Below are positions 14,124-20,526 of a stretch of 22,831 nucleotides of DNA, piece after piece (position 1 is the first letter of the stretch; every line of letters starts with the position of its first letter). Below the pieces are notes generated by a model. That model saw only the letters and a program-made list of their open reading frames with translations. It did no database searches and was not told where the DNA came from. The position numbers were made by a program, and so were the translations under genes. This DNA is from an uncultured Clostridia bacterium (GTDB lineage: Bacteria > Bacillota > Clostridia > Christensenellales > UBA1242), in the NCBI GenBank assembly GCA_947584775.1, contig CANPWT010000011.1, positions 1 to 22,831 of the forward strand. Direction: 5' to 3'.

Positions 14124-14139
14124 TTTCAAAGGAGAAAAA

Positions 14140-14691
14140 ATGGACATCTGTCAAAAATTAGAATATTATAACAAAATTTTAGAAGAGTATAAAGCCCAGC
14201 CAGGTTATAACCCAACAAGCAAGCAAGTGCAAAAAGTGGCAAACAAAATTCGCAAACTAAATTCAAAACAATTCAAATACGAAATAATGTCCGCAGACGA
14301 ATTAAATGTCGAAATAGAACAAAAAAATAAAAAGATAGATAAATTAGTGGCTAATTTAGGGCCGGTTTTGATTATCTGTGGTGCGTTAGGCTTAATGACT
14401 TTTTCGTTGCTTATTCCTAAATTTATGACAGGCTTACTTCTGTGCGGATGTGTGCTTAGCGCAATTGGCGTAATTAGCAGTGCTGTTAATTTAGGTAAGA
14501 TAATTAAAAATTCTATCGAACTTAAAAATATCATTTTGCCCGTGAAAGATAAAAAAGAAAAAAAAGAGTTGCAGCAAAAACAAAATGATAACATAATCAT
14601 TAGTTTTGGCAATAGCGATATTAACAACACAAAAACAAAAAATTTACGTTCACAGCAAAATTTAAACAACAATGATGATTTTACCATCTAA
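14140..14691 (+). CDS. Unknown small membrane protein with two helices
   Basis: 183 residues, not recognised. Residues 1-70 are charged and helical (Glu, Lys, Gln rich, likely coiled coil). Two hydrophobic helices follow at about 72-92 (LGPVLIICGALGLMTFSLLI) and 96-117, separated by a short PKF turn. About 118-183 are polar, with a Lys/Glu run KDKKEKKELQQKQ and an Asn/Gln-rich end. Both ends should be on the same side, probably cytoplasmic. It has an excellent SD (AAAGGAG) and its own promoter, between the TrmR-like and TrhP-like genes. No motif suggests an enzyme. Codon use is like that of its neighbours. Confidence 0.7.
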   Translation: MDICQKLEYYNKILEEYKAQPGYNPTSKQVQKVANKIRKLNSKQFKYEIMSADELNVEIEQKNKKIDKLVANLGPVLIICGALGLMTFSLLIPKFMTGLLLCGCVLSAIGVISSAVNLGKIIKNSIELKNIILPVKDKKEKKELQQKQNDNIIISFGNSDINNTKTKNLRSQQNLNNNDDFTI

Positions 14692-14747
14692 AAAGACTTT
14701 TTAGGGCATTTTACCCTTTAAAACACTTTAATTTAGGGCGTTTTTTT
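14688..14747 (+). terminator. Candidate terminator region after the small membrane protein
   Basis: CTAAAAAG-A-CTTTTTAG (14688-14704) overlaps the stop codon, and a second imperfect stem between CCCTTTAAA (14714-14722) and TTTAGGG (14732-14738) is followed by CG and seven T residues. The second is the better terminator. Confidence 0.5.
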
Positions 14748-14857
14748 AATGCTTAATTTTTACAACTAAATTTAATTTAAAAATGTAAAAGCAAATATAA
14801 ATTAAACAAAATTTTACAAAAACCCTATTGTTTTAAACTATATAATTACAAAAATTG

Positions 14858-14886
14858 TTGAATTAAACAAAAATTTGTGCTAATAT
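14858..14886 (+). promoter_or_regulatory. Promoter predicted to give a leaderless mRNA (U32 gene)
   Basis: TTGAAT (14858-14863), 17 bp, TAATAT (14881-14886) with TGC before it (extended -10). Six bases (AAATGT) lie between the -10 box and the ATG at 14893, and no SD is possible. The core TTTGTGCTAATATA is repeated almost unchanged at the der promoter. Confidence 0.7.
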
Positions 14887-14892
14887 AAATGT

Positions 14893-16089
14893 ATGGAATT
14901 ACTTTCTCCCGCTGGGGACAAGCAAAAATTAATTATGGCAATAGAGTATGGGGCGGATGCGGTTTATTTGGCGTCCACCCGTTTTGGCTTGCGCACTTTT
15001 GCGGGCAATTTTAATTTGGACGAACTTGCTTGGGCGGTGGATTATGCCCATAAACATAACGTAAAAGTTTATGTGACGGTCAACATCATCCCGCACGAGG
15101 ACGATTTGGCGGATTTGCCAGACTATATTAAATATTTAAAAAAAATTAAAGTGGATGCGGTAATTGTTGCCGACTTAGGCGTGATGTCCATAGTAAAAAA
15201 GGTTGCGCCAAAAATGCCAATTCATGTAAGCACACAAGCCAATATAACAAACAGCGAGGCGGCAAAAGTTTTTATTTCCCTTGGTGCAAAAAGGCTAATT
15301 CTTGCGCGGGAAATGACGTTGGACGATATTGCCACACTACGCAAAAAAATCCCAGCCGAAATTGAGTTAGAGGCCTTTGTGCATGGCGCAATGTGCATCA
15401 GTTATTCGGGCAGATGCTTGCTTTCTAATTTCTTTTCCTCGCGGGATGCGAATCGTGGGGCGTGCGTGCAGGCTTGCAGGTGGAATTATGCCATTAGGGA
15501 AGTGAGCAAGGATGGCGAATACCCAATAGAGGAAGATAGCCACGGCAGTTATATTTTAAATAGTAAGGACTTGTGCATGATAGACTATTTAAATAAACTT
15601 AAACAGGCTGGCGTCACGTCAATTAAAATAGAGGGCAGGATGAAAACCGAATATTATGTTGCCAACATAACAAATGCTTATCGCCAAGCGCTAAACTATT
15701 TAGAAAGCCACAAAACATATAAACTCCCCGCTAAAATTAGGGATGAAATTTATAAATCCAGCCACCGCGATTATTCAACAGGTTTTTATTTTGGCGACCC
15801 AAAACAGAATTTAGACACCAGCCTGCCAACTTCAACTTACGATTTTGTTGCCGTGGTGGTGGAAGAAACAAAAAACAATCGGGCGCTTGTTGAAATGCGC
15901 AACAGGTTTAGTGTAAAAGATAACCTTGAATTGTTGTCCAAAACAAAAAATAATGATATAATTCAAATAGAAAGAATGTGGGATTTGCAGGGTGAGGAAC
16001 TAACTGAGTGCAAAATCCCAAAACAGCAAGTTTACATCCAAACCAACAAACCATTAAATAAATTGGAAATTTTAAGAAAGAAAAAGTGA
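14893..16089 (+). CDS. trhP: U32 family TrhP-like tRNA uridine hydroxylation protein
   Basis: 398 residues. It begins directly with MELLSPAGDKQKL, the family start, and carries HVSTQANITN (111-120) and the U32 signature EAFVHGAMCISYSGRCLLSNF (160-180). Cys168, Cys175, Cys191 and Cys195 fit the conserved iron-sulfur/cysteine cluster. The C-terminal part (about 310-398) forms the small beta domain of the group. Members formerly called collagenase-like peptidases, TrhP of E. coli and YrrN/YrrO of B. subtilis, are needed for prephenate-dependent 5-hydroxyuridine formation at position 34 of tRNAs. It is somewhat shorter than YrrO (about 420). An in-frame ATG at 14889 is absent, so the start is firm. 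It overlaps the next gene by four bases (GTGA). Confidence 0.88.
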   Translation: MELLSPAGDKQKLIMAIEYGADAVYLASTRFGLRTFAGNFNLDELAWAVDYAHKHNVKVYVTVNIIPHEDDLADLPDYIKYLKKIKVDAVIVADLGVMSIVKKVAPKMPIHVSTQANITNSEAAKVFISLGAKRLILAREMTLDDIATLRKKIPAEIELEAFVHGAMCISYSGRCLLSNFFSSRDANRGACVQACRWNYAIREVSKDGEYPIEEDSHGSYILNSKDLCMIDYLNKLKQAGVTSIKIEGRMKTEYYVANITNAYRQALNYLESHKTYKLPAKIRDEIYKSSHRDYSTGFYFGDPKQNLDTSLPTSTYDFVAVVVEETKNNRALVEMRNRFSVKDNLELLSKTKNNDIIQIERMWDLQGEELTECKIPKQQVYIQTNKPLNKLEILRKKK

Positions 16090-16976
16090 AAACCCCATCA
16101 AGCGTTTTGTTAATATACAATCCGGGCGCAATGCGTGGCAAAGTAGAAAAATTTTTGCCAAAAATAAAACAGCGCCTGTCTTTGCGTTACAATTTAATAG
16201 ATTGCGTTGCGGGGGAAAGCGGCCAAGAAAGCGAGGAAATCGCCAACAAAAATGCCAGCAAATACGATATTATTCTTTCCCTTGGCGGGGATGGGACATT
16301 GCATAATGTTGTAAACGGCGTTTTAAAATCTAACGCCAATCCAATTGTGGGCGTGTTGCCTTTTGGCACTTGTAACGATGTTGCAACAACCCTTAAAATG
16401 CCCAAAAATTTAGATAAAGCAATAGACGCTGTTCTTCGCCTTAACACCACTTTGTACGACATTGCTTTTGACGGCACAAACTATATGGTTTACTCGCTTG
16501 CGGGTGGCTATTTAACAGATATTCCATACAAAACCAAGGGCAAAACCAAGCGCAAATTGGGCAGGTTCGCCTATGTTTTATATGGCATAAAAAATATGTT
16601 TAAATCCAACCCCCTTCCGCTAACAATCACCGCAGACGGGGAAAGTTTTGATGGCAAATTTAATTTTATAATGCTAATTAACAGCATTTATTCAGGCGGG
16701 TTTAAATTAAACGCGGGGGAAGATTTACATAATAACAAAATAAAATTGGTTTTAATTAAAAAAAGTAAAGGCATGGCAAGTTTGTTTGAATTTGCTAGGC
16801 TTTTTATGTTTGGCATAAAAAATGTTAAAAAATGCAAAAACACAATAATAAAAGATGTATCTAACATCGAAATTATAAACCACAGCAATTCAGCATTTAG
16901 TTTTGACGGCGAAAAGGAAAAGTTTTTAAAGAAAACCTTAAAAGTAAAACAAGCCCTTAAATTTATTACAAATTAA
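16086..16976 (+). CDS. Diacylglycerol/lipid kinase family protein (DagK-like)
   Basis: 296 residues starting at a GTG that overlaps the preceding TGA. The catalytic-domain signature GGDGTLHNV (67-75) follows YDIILSL, and LPFGTCNDVA (91-100) is the second nucleotide-site motif. The C-terminal lobe contains GGxLTDIP and INSIYSGGFKLNAGEDLHNN, a pattern typical of the YegS/BmrU/DgkB group. Such enzymes phosphorylate diacylglycerol or similar lipids at the membrane surface with ATP; in Gram-positives DgkB recycles diacylglycerol released by lipoteichoic acid synthesis. The exact lipid cannot be read from the sequence. The gene is translationally coupled to the U32 gene and ends before a good terminator. 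Confidence 0.88.
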   Translation: MKTPSSVLLIYNPGAMRGKVEKFLPKIKQRLSLRYNLIDCVAGESGQESEEIANKNASKYDIILSLGGDGTLHNVVNGVLKSNANPIVGVLPFGTCNDVATTLKMPKNLDKAIDAVLRLNTTLYDIAFDGTNYMVYSLAGGYLTDIPYKTKGKTKRKLGRFAYVLYGIKNMFKSNPLPLTITADGESFDGKFNFIMLINSIYSGGFKLNAGEDLHNNKIKLVLIKKSKGMASLFEFARLFMFGIKNVKKCKNTIIKDVSNIEIINHSNSAFSFDGEKEKFLKKTLKVKQALKFITN

Positions 16977-16985
16977 ATTAAAATT

Positions 16986-17006
16986 TCGGCTATGCCGATT
17001 TTTTTT
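16986..17006 (+). terminator. Rho-independent terminator of the U32-lipid kinase operon
   Basis: Stem TCGGC/GCCGA with loop TAT (16986-16990 with 16994-16998), then a run of eight T residues (16999-17006). It begins 10 bases after the lipid kinase stop. Confidence 0.85.
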
Positions 17007-17064
17007 ATGCTTAAATTTATTTAGTAAAGCGAATATTTGTCCATATACAAAAATAAATTATTAT

Positions 17065-17292
17065 ATGAATTTAAACCAAGTTAAACTTAACACAAATTGC
17101 ATAGTAAAAGATGTGTTAATCCCCGAGCAAAAAACAAAAATTCGCTTAATGGAACTAGGGCTAATTAAAGGTGTAAATGTAATAGTAAAAAACCGCAGCA
17201 TGTTAAAAAAAACGTTGCTTATAATTTTTAATTCGTCCTGTTTTAGCCTTAATGCGGATATTGCAAAATACATAGAGGTAAATTATGTTTAA
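17065..17292 (+). CDS. feoA: Ferrous iron transport protein A
   Basis: 75 residues, the usual size of FeoA, a small SH3-like cytoplasmic protein that assists FeoB. The central LMELGLIKGVNVIVKNR fits the FeoA core pattern (L-G-L-x-x-G) and SCFSLNADIAKYI the C-terminal strand pattern where a residue set like ALRxxEA is common. It overlaps feoB by eight bases (17285-17292), so the two are coupled. No SD is seen before the ATG, and I could not find a convincing promoter or Fur box in the 58 bp after the upstream terminator. It is diverged, so recognition leans on the neighbour. Confidence 0.85.
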   Translation: MNLNQVKLNTNCIVKDVLIPEQKTKIRLMELGLIKGVNVIVKNRSMLKKTLLIIFNSSCFSLNADIAKYIEVNYV

Positions 17293-19387
17293 ATTTATAA
17301 TTGCAGGCAACCCAAATGTGGGCAAGTCAACCCTGTTTAACAGCATAACAAAATCTAGCGAGCACACAGGCAATTATCACGGCGTAACAGTGGAAGAAAA
17401 ATCTAAAATTGTAAAATTTAATAACGAAAGTTATCAATTTGTAGATTTGCCCGGCATTTATTCGCTTAATTGCAACTCGTTTGAAGAAGAAGTTAGTAAA
17501 ACCCAACTGTTAAAATCTAACAACATTATTATGTTGCTTGATGCAAATAGCCTGCGCAAAAATTTATATTTGTGTTTACAATTAAGCGAAATGAATATTA
17601 ATTATAAAATTTTAATAAATAATTACGATTATTTTAAAAAAAATAAAAACGAAATTGATGTAAATTTATTAAATAAAAACCTAAAAAATGAAGTTGAAAT
17701 TGTAAATGCCAAAAAAATAAAATTGCAAGAATTTTTAAAAATTATCAAAAATGATAGCGTTTTTTCATCAAATTACAATAAAAAAACTGAAATTTTTAAA
17801 AAAAATGAGCAAAATTTAAATAATTTAGAAAATAATTTTAATTTTGATTATTTAAAAAAATATATTAATTTAGTAAAAAATAAATTTAATTTAACAGATT
17901 ATGAAATTATTCATGCATTAAATGGCGATATTTTGCCAAATTTACAAAAAAAACAAGAAATTTTTGATTATATTCAACAAATTTTGCCCGATTTAATTGC
18001 AGATAGATATAAATTTATAGATAATTTACTTGAAAAAGCAATAAAAATAAAATCCGGTTTTTGCTATGGTTATTCTAAGTTTGATAAAATTTTATTAAAC
18101 CCAATTTTTATGCTAATTTTTTTTGTTTTTACATTTTTTGCAAGTATTTACATCATTTTTTTCAATATTGGGCCATTATTTAGCGATTTTTTAATAAATA
18201 TTTTTAATTTTTTAATTGCTACGCCATTTTTAAATTTTTTATATTCAACAATAGATAATATTTGGGTAATTCAATTTTTTGAGGGTGGGGTGTTCAGTTC
18301 GGTTACAACTGTTTTGTCCTTCCTTCCGCAAGTAACTTTATTGTTCATATTTTTAGGGGTGCTAGAAGATAGCGGCTTAATTGGCAGGCTGGCATTTGTT
18401 TTGGACGATTTTTTATCTGCATTTGGCTTAAACGGAAAAGCGATATACATCATGTTGTTGGGCTTTGGTTGCAACACTGTTTCCACCATGGCAACGCGCA
18501 GCATGAACACCAAAGAATTAAAAATTAAATCGGCAATAATTAACCCATATTTTTCTTGCATGGCAAGGCTACCAATTTTTGTTATAATTGCTTCCGCTTT
18601 CTTTTCTAAGTACGCGTATTTTGTTGTGGCAGGGCTATACGTTTTGGGCATAGTGGTGGCGCTTGTTATGTCGCTTATTCTTAACAAAACCATGCTGCCA
18701 ACCAAACGCAACGATTTTTTACTTGAATTTGCACCTTTGCGAGGGGTAGAATTTAAACGAGTTTTAAAATTGGGCGCACAAAACGGGCTAGATATGTTAA
18801 AGCGAATTTTTGGCGTAGTTTTAACCGTTGGCATAATTGTTTGGATTCTTTCACACACCAAGTTTAATTTGCAGTTCACTGAGGCAATCACCGATAGCAT
18901 TTTATTCTTCTTTGCCGATAAAATTAGTTTTTTGTTTGCTCCAATTGGGTTAAACAATGCCGGAATCGTGTCCGCGCTGATTGTGGGCTTAATGGCAAAG
19001 GAATTAATTGTTTCAACAATTTCAATAACCAACTCGGTAAACACAAATTCGGCGTTAATTTCATCTTTAACTTTGTCTAGCAGTGTTGTTCATTTCACGC
19101 CCGCCAGCGCACTATCATTTTTAGTGTTTATTCTGTTGTATTGCCCATGCATGTCCAATATGGCCGTGCTAAAAAAAGAGGTGGGAGGCTTTTATTTTGC
19201 CTTTGCCACGCTTAGCCAACTAACCATTGCATATTTAATGAGTTTTGTGGTGTATTTGGCTTGCACAAAAGGGGCAATGCTAAGCATTTTAGCAGCAGTA
19301 ATCATTGCCGCAATCGTTGCTTCCATAATTTACATATCAAAAAAAATAAAGCACCCCAAATGCCTGTCATGCAATAAATGCAAATAA
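17285..19387 (+). CDS. feoB: Ferrous iron transporter FeoB
   Basis: 700 residues. The N-terminal G domain has G1 GNPNVGKST (8-16), G2 Thr35 in GNYHGVTVEE, G3 DLPG (54-57), and a modified G4 NNYD (112-115) where NMxD or NKxD is usual; G5 reads VNAKK. A helical GDI-like region (about 180-260) is followed by the membrane domain. The two conserved gate repeats appear as GFGCNTVSTMATRSM (Cys396) and NPYFSCMARLPIF (Cys425). The C-terminal tail ends HPKCLSCNKCK with three cysteines, as in several FeoB proteins. It imports Fe2+ across the cytoplasmic membrane with G-domain control. Base composition is uneven: about 17580-18260 is very A+T-rich while the core transport part is richer in G+C. Confidence 0.96.
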   Translation: MFKFIIAGNPNVGKSTLFNSITKSSEHTGNYHGVTVEEKSKIVKFNNESYQFVDLPGIYSLNCNSFEEEVSKTQLLKSNNIIMLLDANSLRKNLYLCLQLSEMNINYKILINNYDYFKKNKNEIDVNLLNKNLKNEVEIVNAKKIKLQEFLKIIKNDSVFSSNYNKKTEIFKKNEQNLNNLENNFNFDYLKKYINLVKNKFNLTDYEIIHALNGDILPNLQKKQEIFDYIQQILPDLIADRYKFIDNLLEKAIKIKSGFCYGYSKFDKILLNPIFMLIFFVFTFFASIYIIFFNIGPLFSDFLINIFNFLIATPFLNFLYSTIDNIWVIQFFEGGVFSSVTTVLSFLPQVTLLFIFLGVLEDSGLIGRLAFVLDDFLSAFGLNGKAIYIMLLGFGCNTVSTMATRSMNTKELKIKSAIINPYFSCMARLPIFVIIASAFFSKYAYFVVAGLYVLGIVVALVMSLILNKTMLPTKRNDFLLEFAPLRGVEFKRVLKLGAQNGLDMLKRIFGVVLTVGIIVWILSHTKFNLQFTEAITDSILFFFADKISFLFAPIGLNNAGIVSALIVGLMAKELIVSTISITNSVNTNSALISSLTLSSSVVHFTPASALSFLVFILLYCPCMSNMAVLKKEVGGFYFAFATLSQLTIAYLMSFVVYLACTKGAMLSILAAVIIAAIVASIIYISKKIKHPKCLSCNKCK

Positions 19388-19856
19388 ACTTATATGAGGG
19401 AGACCGCAGAGTTCTCCCTCATAACTCCTTCTCCAAGAGGTTGTTTATTTGTATTATATTTGGGCGCACCGAGGGTTCTCCCTCATAAAAAAGATACGCT
19501 CGGCTCGTTTCACTCACTCGGTATGACATGGCAAACTTTCATTGTCATTCAGGCTAAGCGAAGCGCAGGAGGAAATTTTATTTCAAATAAGCCTCTAAAA
19601 TGCTTTGCGTGCTAGTAAAAGCGCAGTTTGTCACACTCTCCTCATAAAAAAGATACGCTCGGCTCGTTTCATTCACTCGGTATGACAGGGAAAATTACAT
19701 TTTATCTATGAGTAGTAGTTACGAGAGGGAATTCTGTGTAGTGCTTTACGCTTGCGCGCTAATATATTAAAGTGAAAAATATAAATCTATTTTTTCATGC
19801 ATCCAAATGCTAAATTTGCAGTAAAAAAAGGGGAGAACTTAATGCCCCCAAATTGA
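19388..19856. repeat. Non-coding dispersed repeat region downstream of feoB
   Basis: No gene. GAGGGAGA...TCTCCCTC (19396-19403 with 19413-19420) can form a hairpin just after the feoB stop. Positions 19462-19486 repeat exactly the 25 bp at 331-355 (GGGCGCACCGAGGGTTCTCC and onward). A 48-bp unit containing GATACGCTCGGCTCGTTTC occurs at 19481-19528 and 19640-19687 with one mismatch. Around 19603-19635 the minus strand resembles 699-733 (ACAAACTGC-CTTTT-CTAG-GCAA). A GTCATTCAGGCTAAGCGAAGC word (19543-19563) recalls a repeat type common in gut Bacillota genomes. The last 110 bp lack repeats. Confidence 0.8.
19823..19849 (-). terminator. Terminator of the minus-strand hypothetical pair
   Basis: On the minus strand a GGGG/CCCC stem (19846-19849 with 19830-19833) with a 12-nt loop is followed by seven T residues (19823-19829), only a few bases after the stop of the gene at 19857. 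Confidence 0.6.
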
Positions 19857-20093
19857 TTAATCGACAGACGCAACAGTGATATCTGTTAAAAAATTGTCTA
19901 TCTGTTTAATTAAACCGTTTGCTTCGCGTTTAGATTTAGCGTTAGGCAAATATTCTTTAACGTTATCTTGCAAAATGTTAATTTTGGTTACAACTTTATC
20001 TTTAGCAGTTTCCTTTTTGCAGTGGTTATATTTTGTAATCAAAGTTTCAAAATCGGATTTAAAATTATTAAGTGTAAAATCTTCTTTTTTCAT
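19857..20093 (-). CDS. Hypothetical protein, small and helical
   Basis: 78 residues, not recognised. It is charged and almost fully helical: KKEDFTLNNFKSDFETLITKYNH, then CKKETAKDKVVTKINILQDNVKEY, then a helix with KREANGLIKQIDNFL. The pattern of heptad-like hydrophobics suggests a helical bundle or coiled coil. There is no signal peptide, membrane helix or catalytic motif. The ATG (20093) lies one base after the stop of the upstream gene (TAATATG), so translation is probably coupled. It is acidic to neutral. The pair sits alone between a repeat region and the divergent der gene. Confidence 0.6.
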   Translation of the reverse strand: MKKEDFTLNNFKSDFETLITKYNHCKKETAKDKVVTKINILQDNVKEYLPNAKSKREANGLIKQIDNFLTDITVASVD

Positions 20094-20094
20094 A

Positions 20095-20409
20095 TTAATT
20101 TAACAACTCCTCGCAGGAAGTAATATTTTCAATTGAGATAAAACTTTTTATATCATCAAAAATACCTTTTTCTGCCTTAAAAATATATTCAAAATTTGGG
20201 TTAAGATTTGCATATGCTTTGTCTTTAACATTTTCAACCATTTTATGTAAAAATTGCACGCCATCATTTAAGTCTAAAAAAGTCATTTTGCCTTGCTGAT
20301 AGAGATGAATGTAGCCATAAAATGTGTCTAAAATATGTTTAATTTTATCATTTGTTTCATTGTCGAACAATTTTTCCCATTTAGGGCGCCAAGTAATATT
20401 ATTTTTCAT
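20095..20409 (-). CDS. Hypothetical protein, first gene of a minus-strand pair
   Basis: 104 residues, not recognised. The ATG at 20409 is preceded by AAAGGAG with a 5-nt spacer; the frame is open further upstream, but that extension has no SD and runs through the promoter. The sequence starts with Trp-rich ITWRPKWEKLF followed by helices (NDKIKHILDTFYGYIHLYQQG, DGVQFLHKMVENVKDKAY). No membrane segment. Gene size, tight coupling and strong own promoter recall regulatory or toxin-antitoxin pairs, but no motif supports that, so I assign no function. Confidence 0.6.
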   Translation of the reverse strand: MKNNITWRPKWEKLFDNETNDKIKHILDTFYGYIHLYQQGKMTFLDLNDGVQFLHKMVENVKDKAYANLNPNFEYIFKAEKGIFDDIKSFISIENITSCEELLN

Positions 20410-20430
20410 GTATTCTCCTTTGCTGATTAT

Positions 20431-20459
20431 AATATAACATACAAACAAAGGATTGTCAA
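20431..20459 (-). promoter_or_regulatory. Sigma-A promoter for the minus-strand hypothetical pair
   Basis: On the minus strand TTGACA (20454-20459), 17 bp, TATATT (20431-20436). The start would lie near 20424, giving a leader of about 15 nt that holds the SD AAAGGAG. It is divergent from the der promoter, with 32 bp between the two -35 boxes. Confidence 0.75.
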
Positions 20460-20491
20460 TACACAAATTAAAATAATATAAAACAAAATGA

Positions 20492-20520
20492 TTGTAAAAA
20501 AGTAAAATTTGTGCTAATAT
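20492..20520 (+). promoter_or_regulatory. Promoter predicted to give a leaderless mRNA (der)
   Basis: TTGTAA (20492-20497), 17 bp, TAATAT (20515-20520) with an extended -10 TGC, and six bases (ATAAAT) to the ATG at 20527. No SD is present. Geometry is identical to the U32 gene promoter. Confidence 0.7.
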
Positions 20521-20526
20521 ATAAAT

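Noticed and set aside
14205..14687. 160-residue minus-strand ORF opposite the small membrane protein
   Set aside because: It is the mirror of a gene with good promoter and SD; it has no SD of its own and only mirrored hydrophobic composition.
17008..17064. A Fur box or leaderless promoter before feoA
   Set aside because: No 19-bp Fur-like palindrome and no -35/-10 pair with acceptable spacing could be found.
18271..19044. 257-residue minus-strand ORF inside feoB
   Set aside because: feoB is a clear, full-length family member in this interval; the reverse frame shows no motif or start signal.
19394..19615. 73-residue plus-strand ORF after feoB
   Set aside because: It lies wholly in the dispersed repeats and has no ribosome site.
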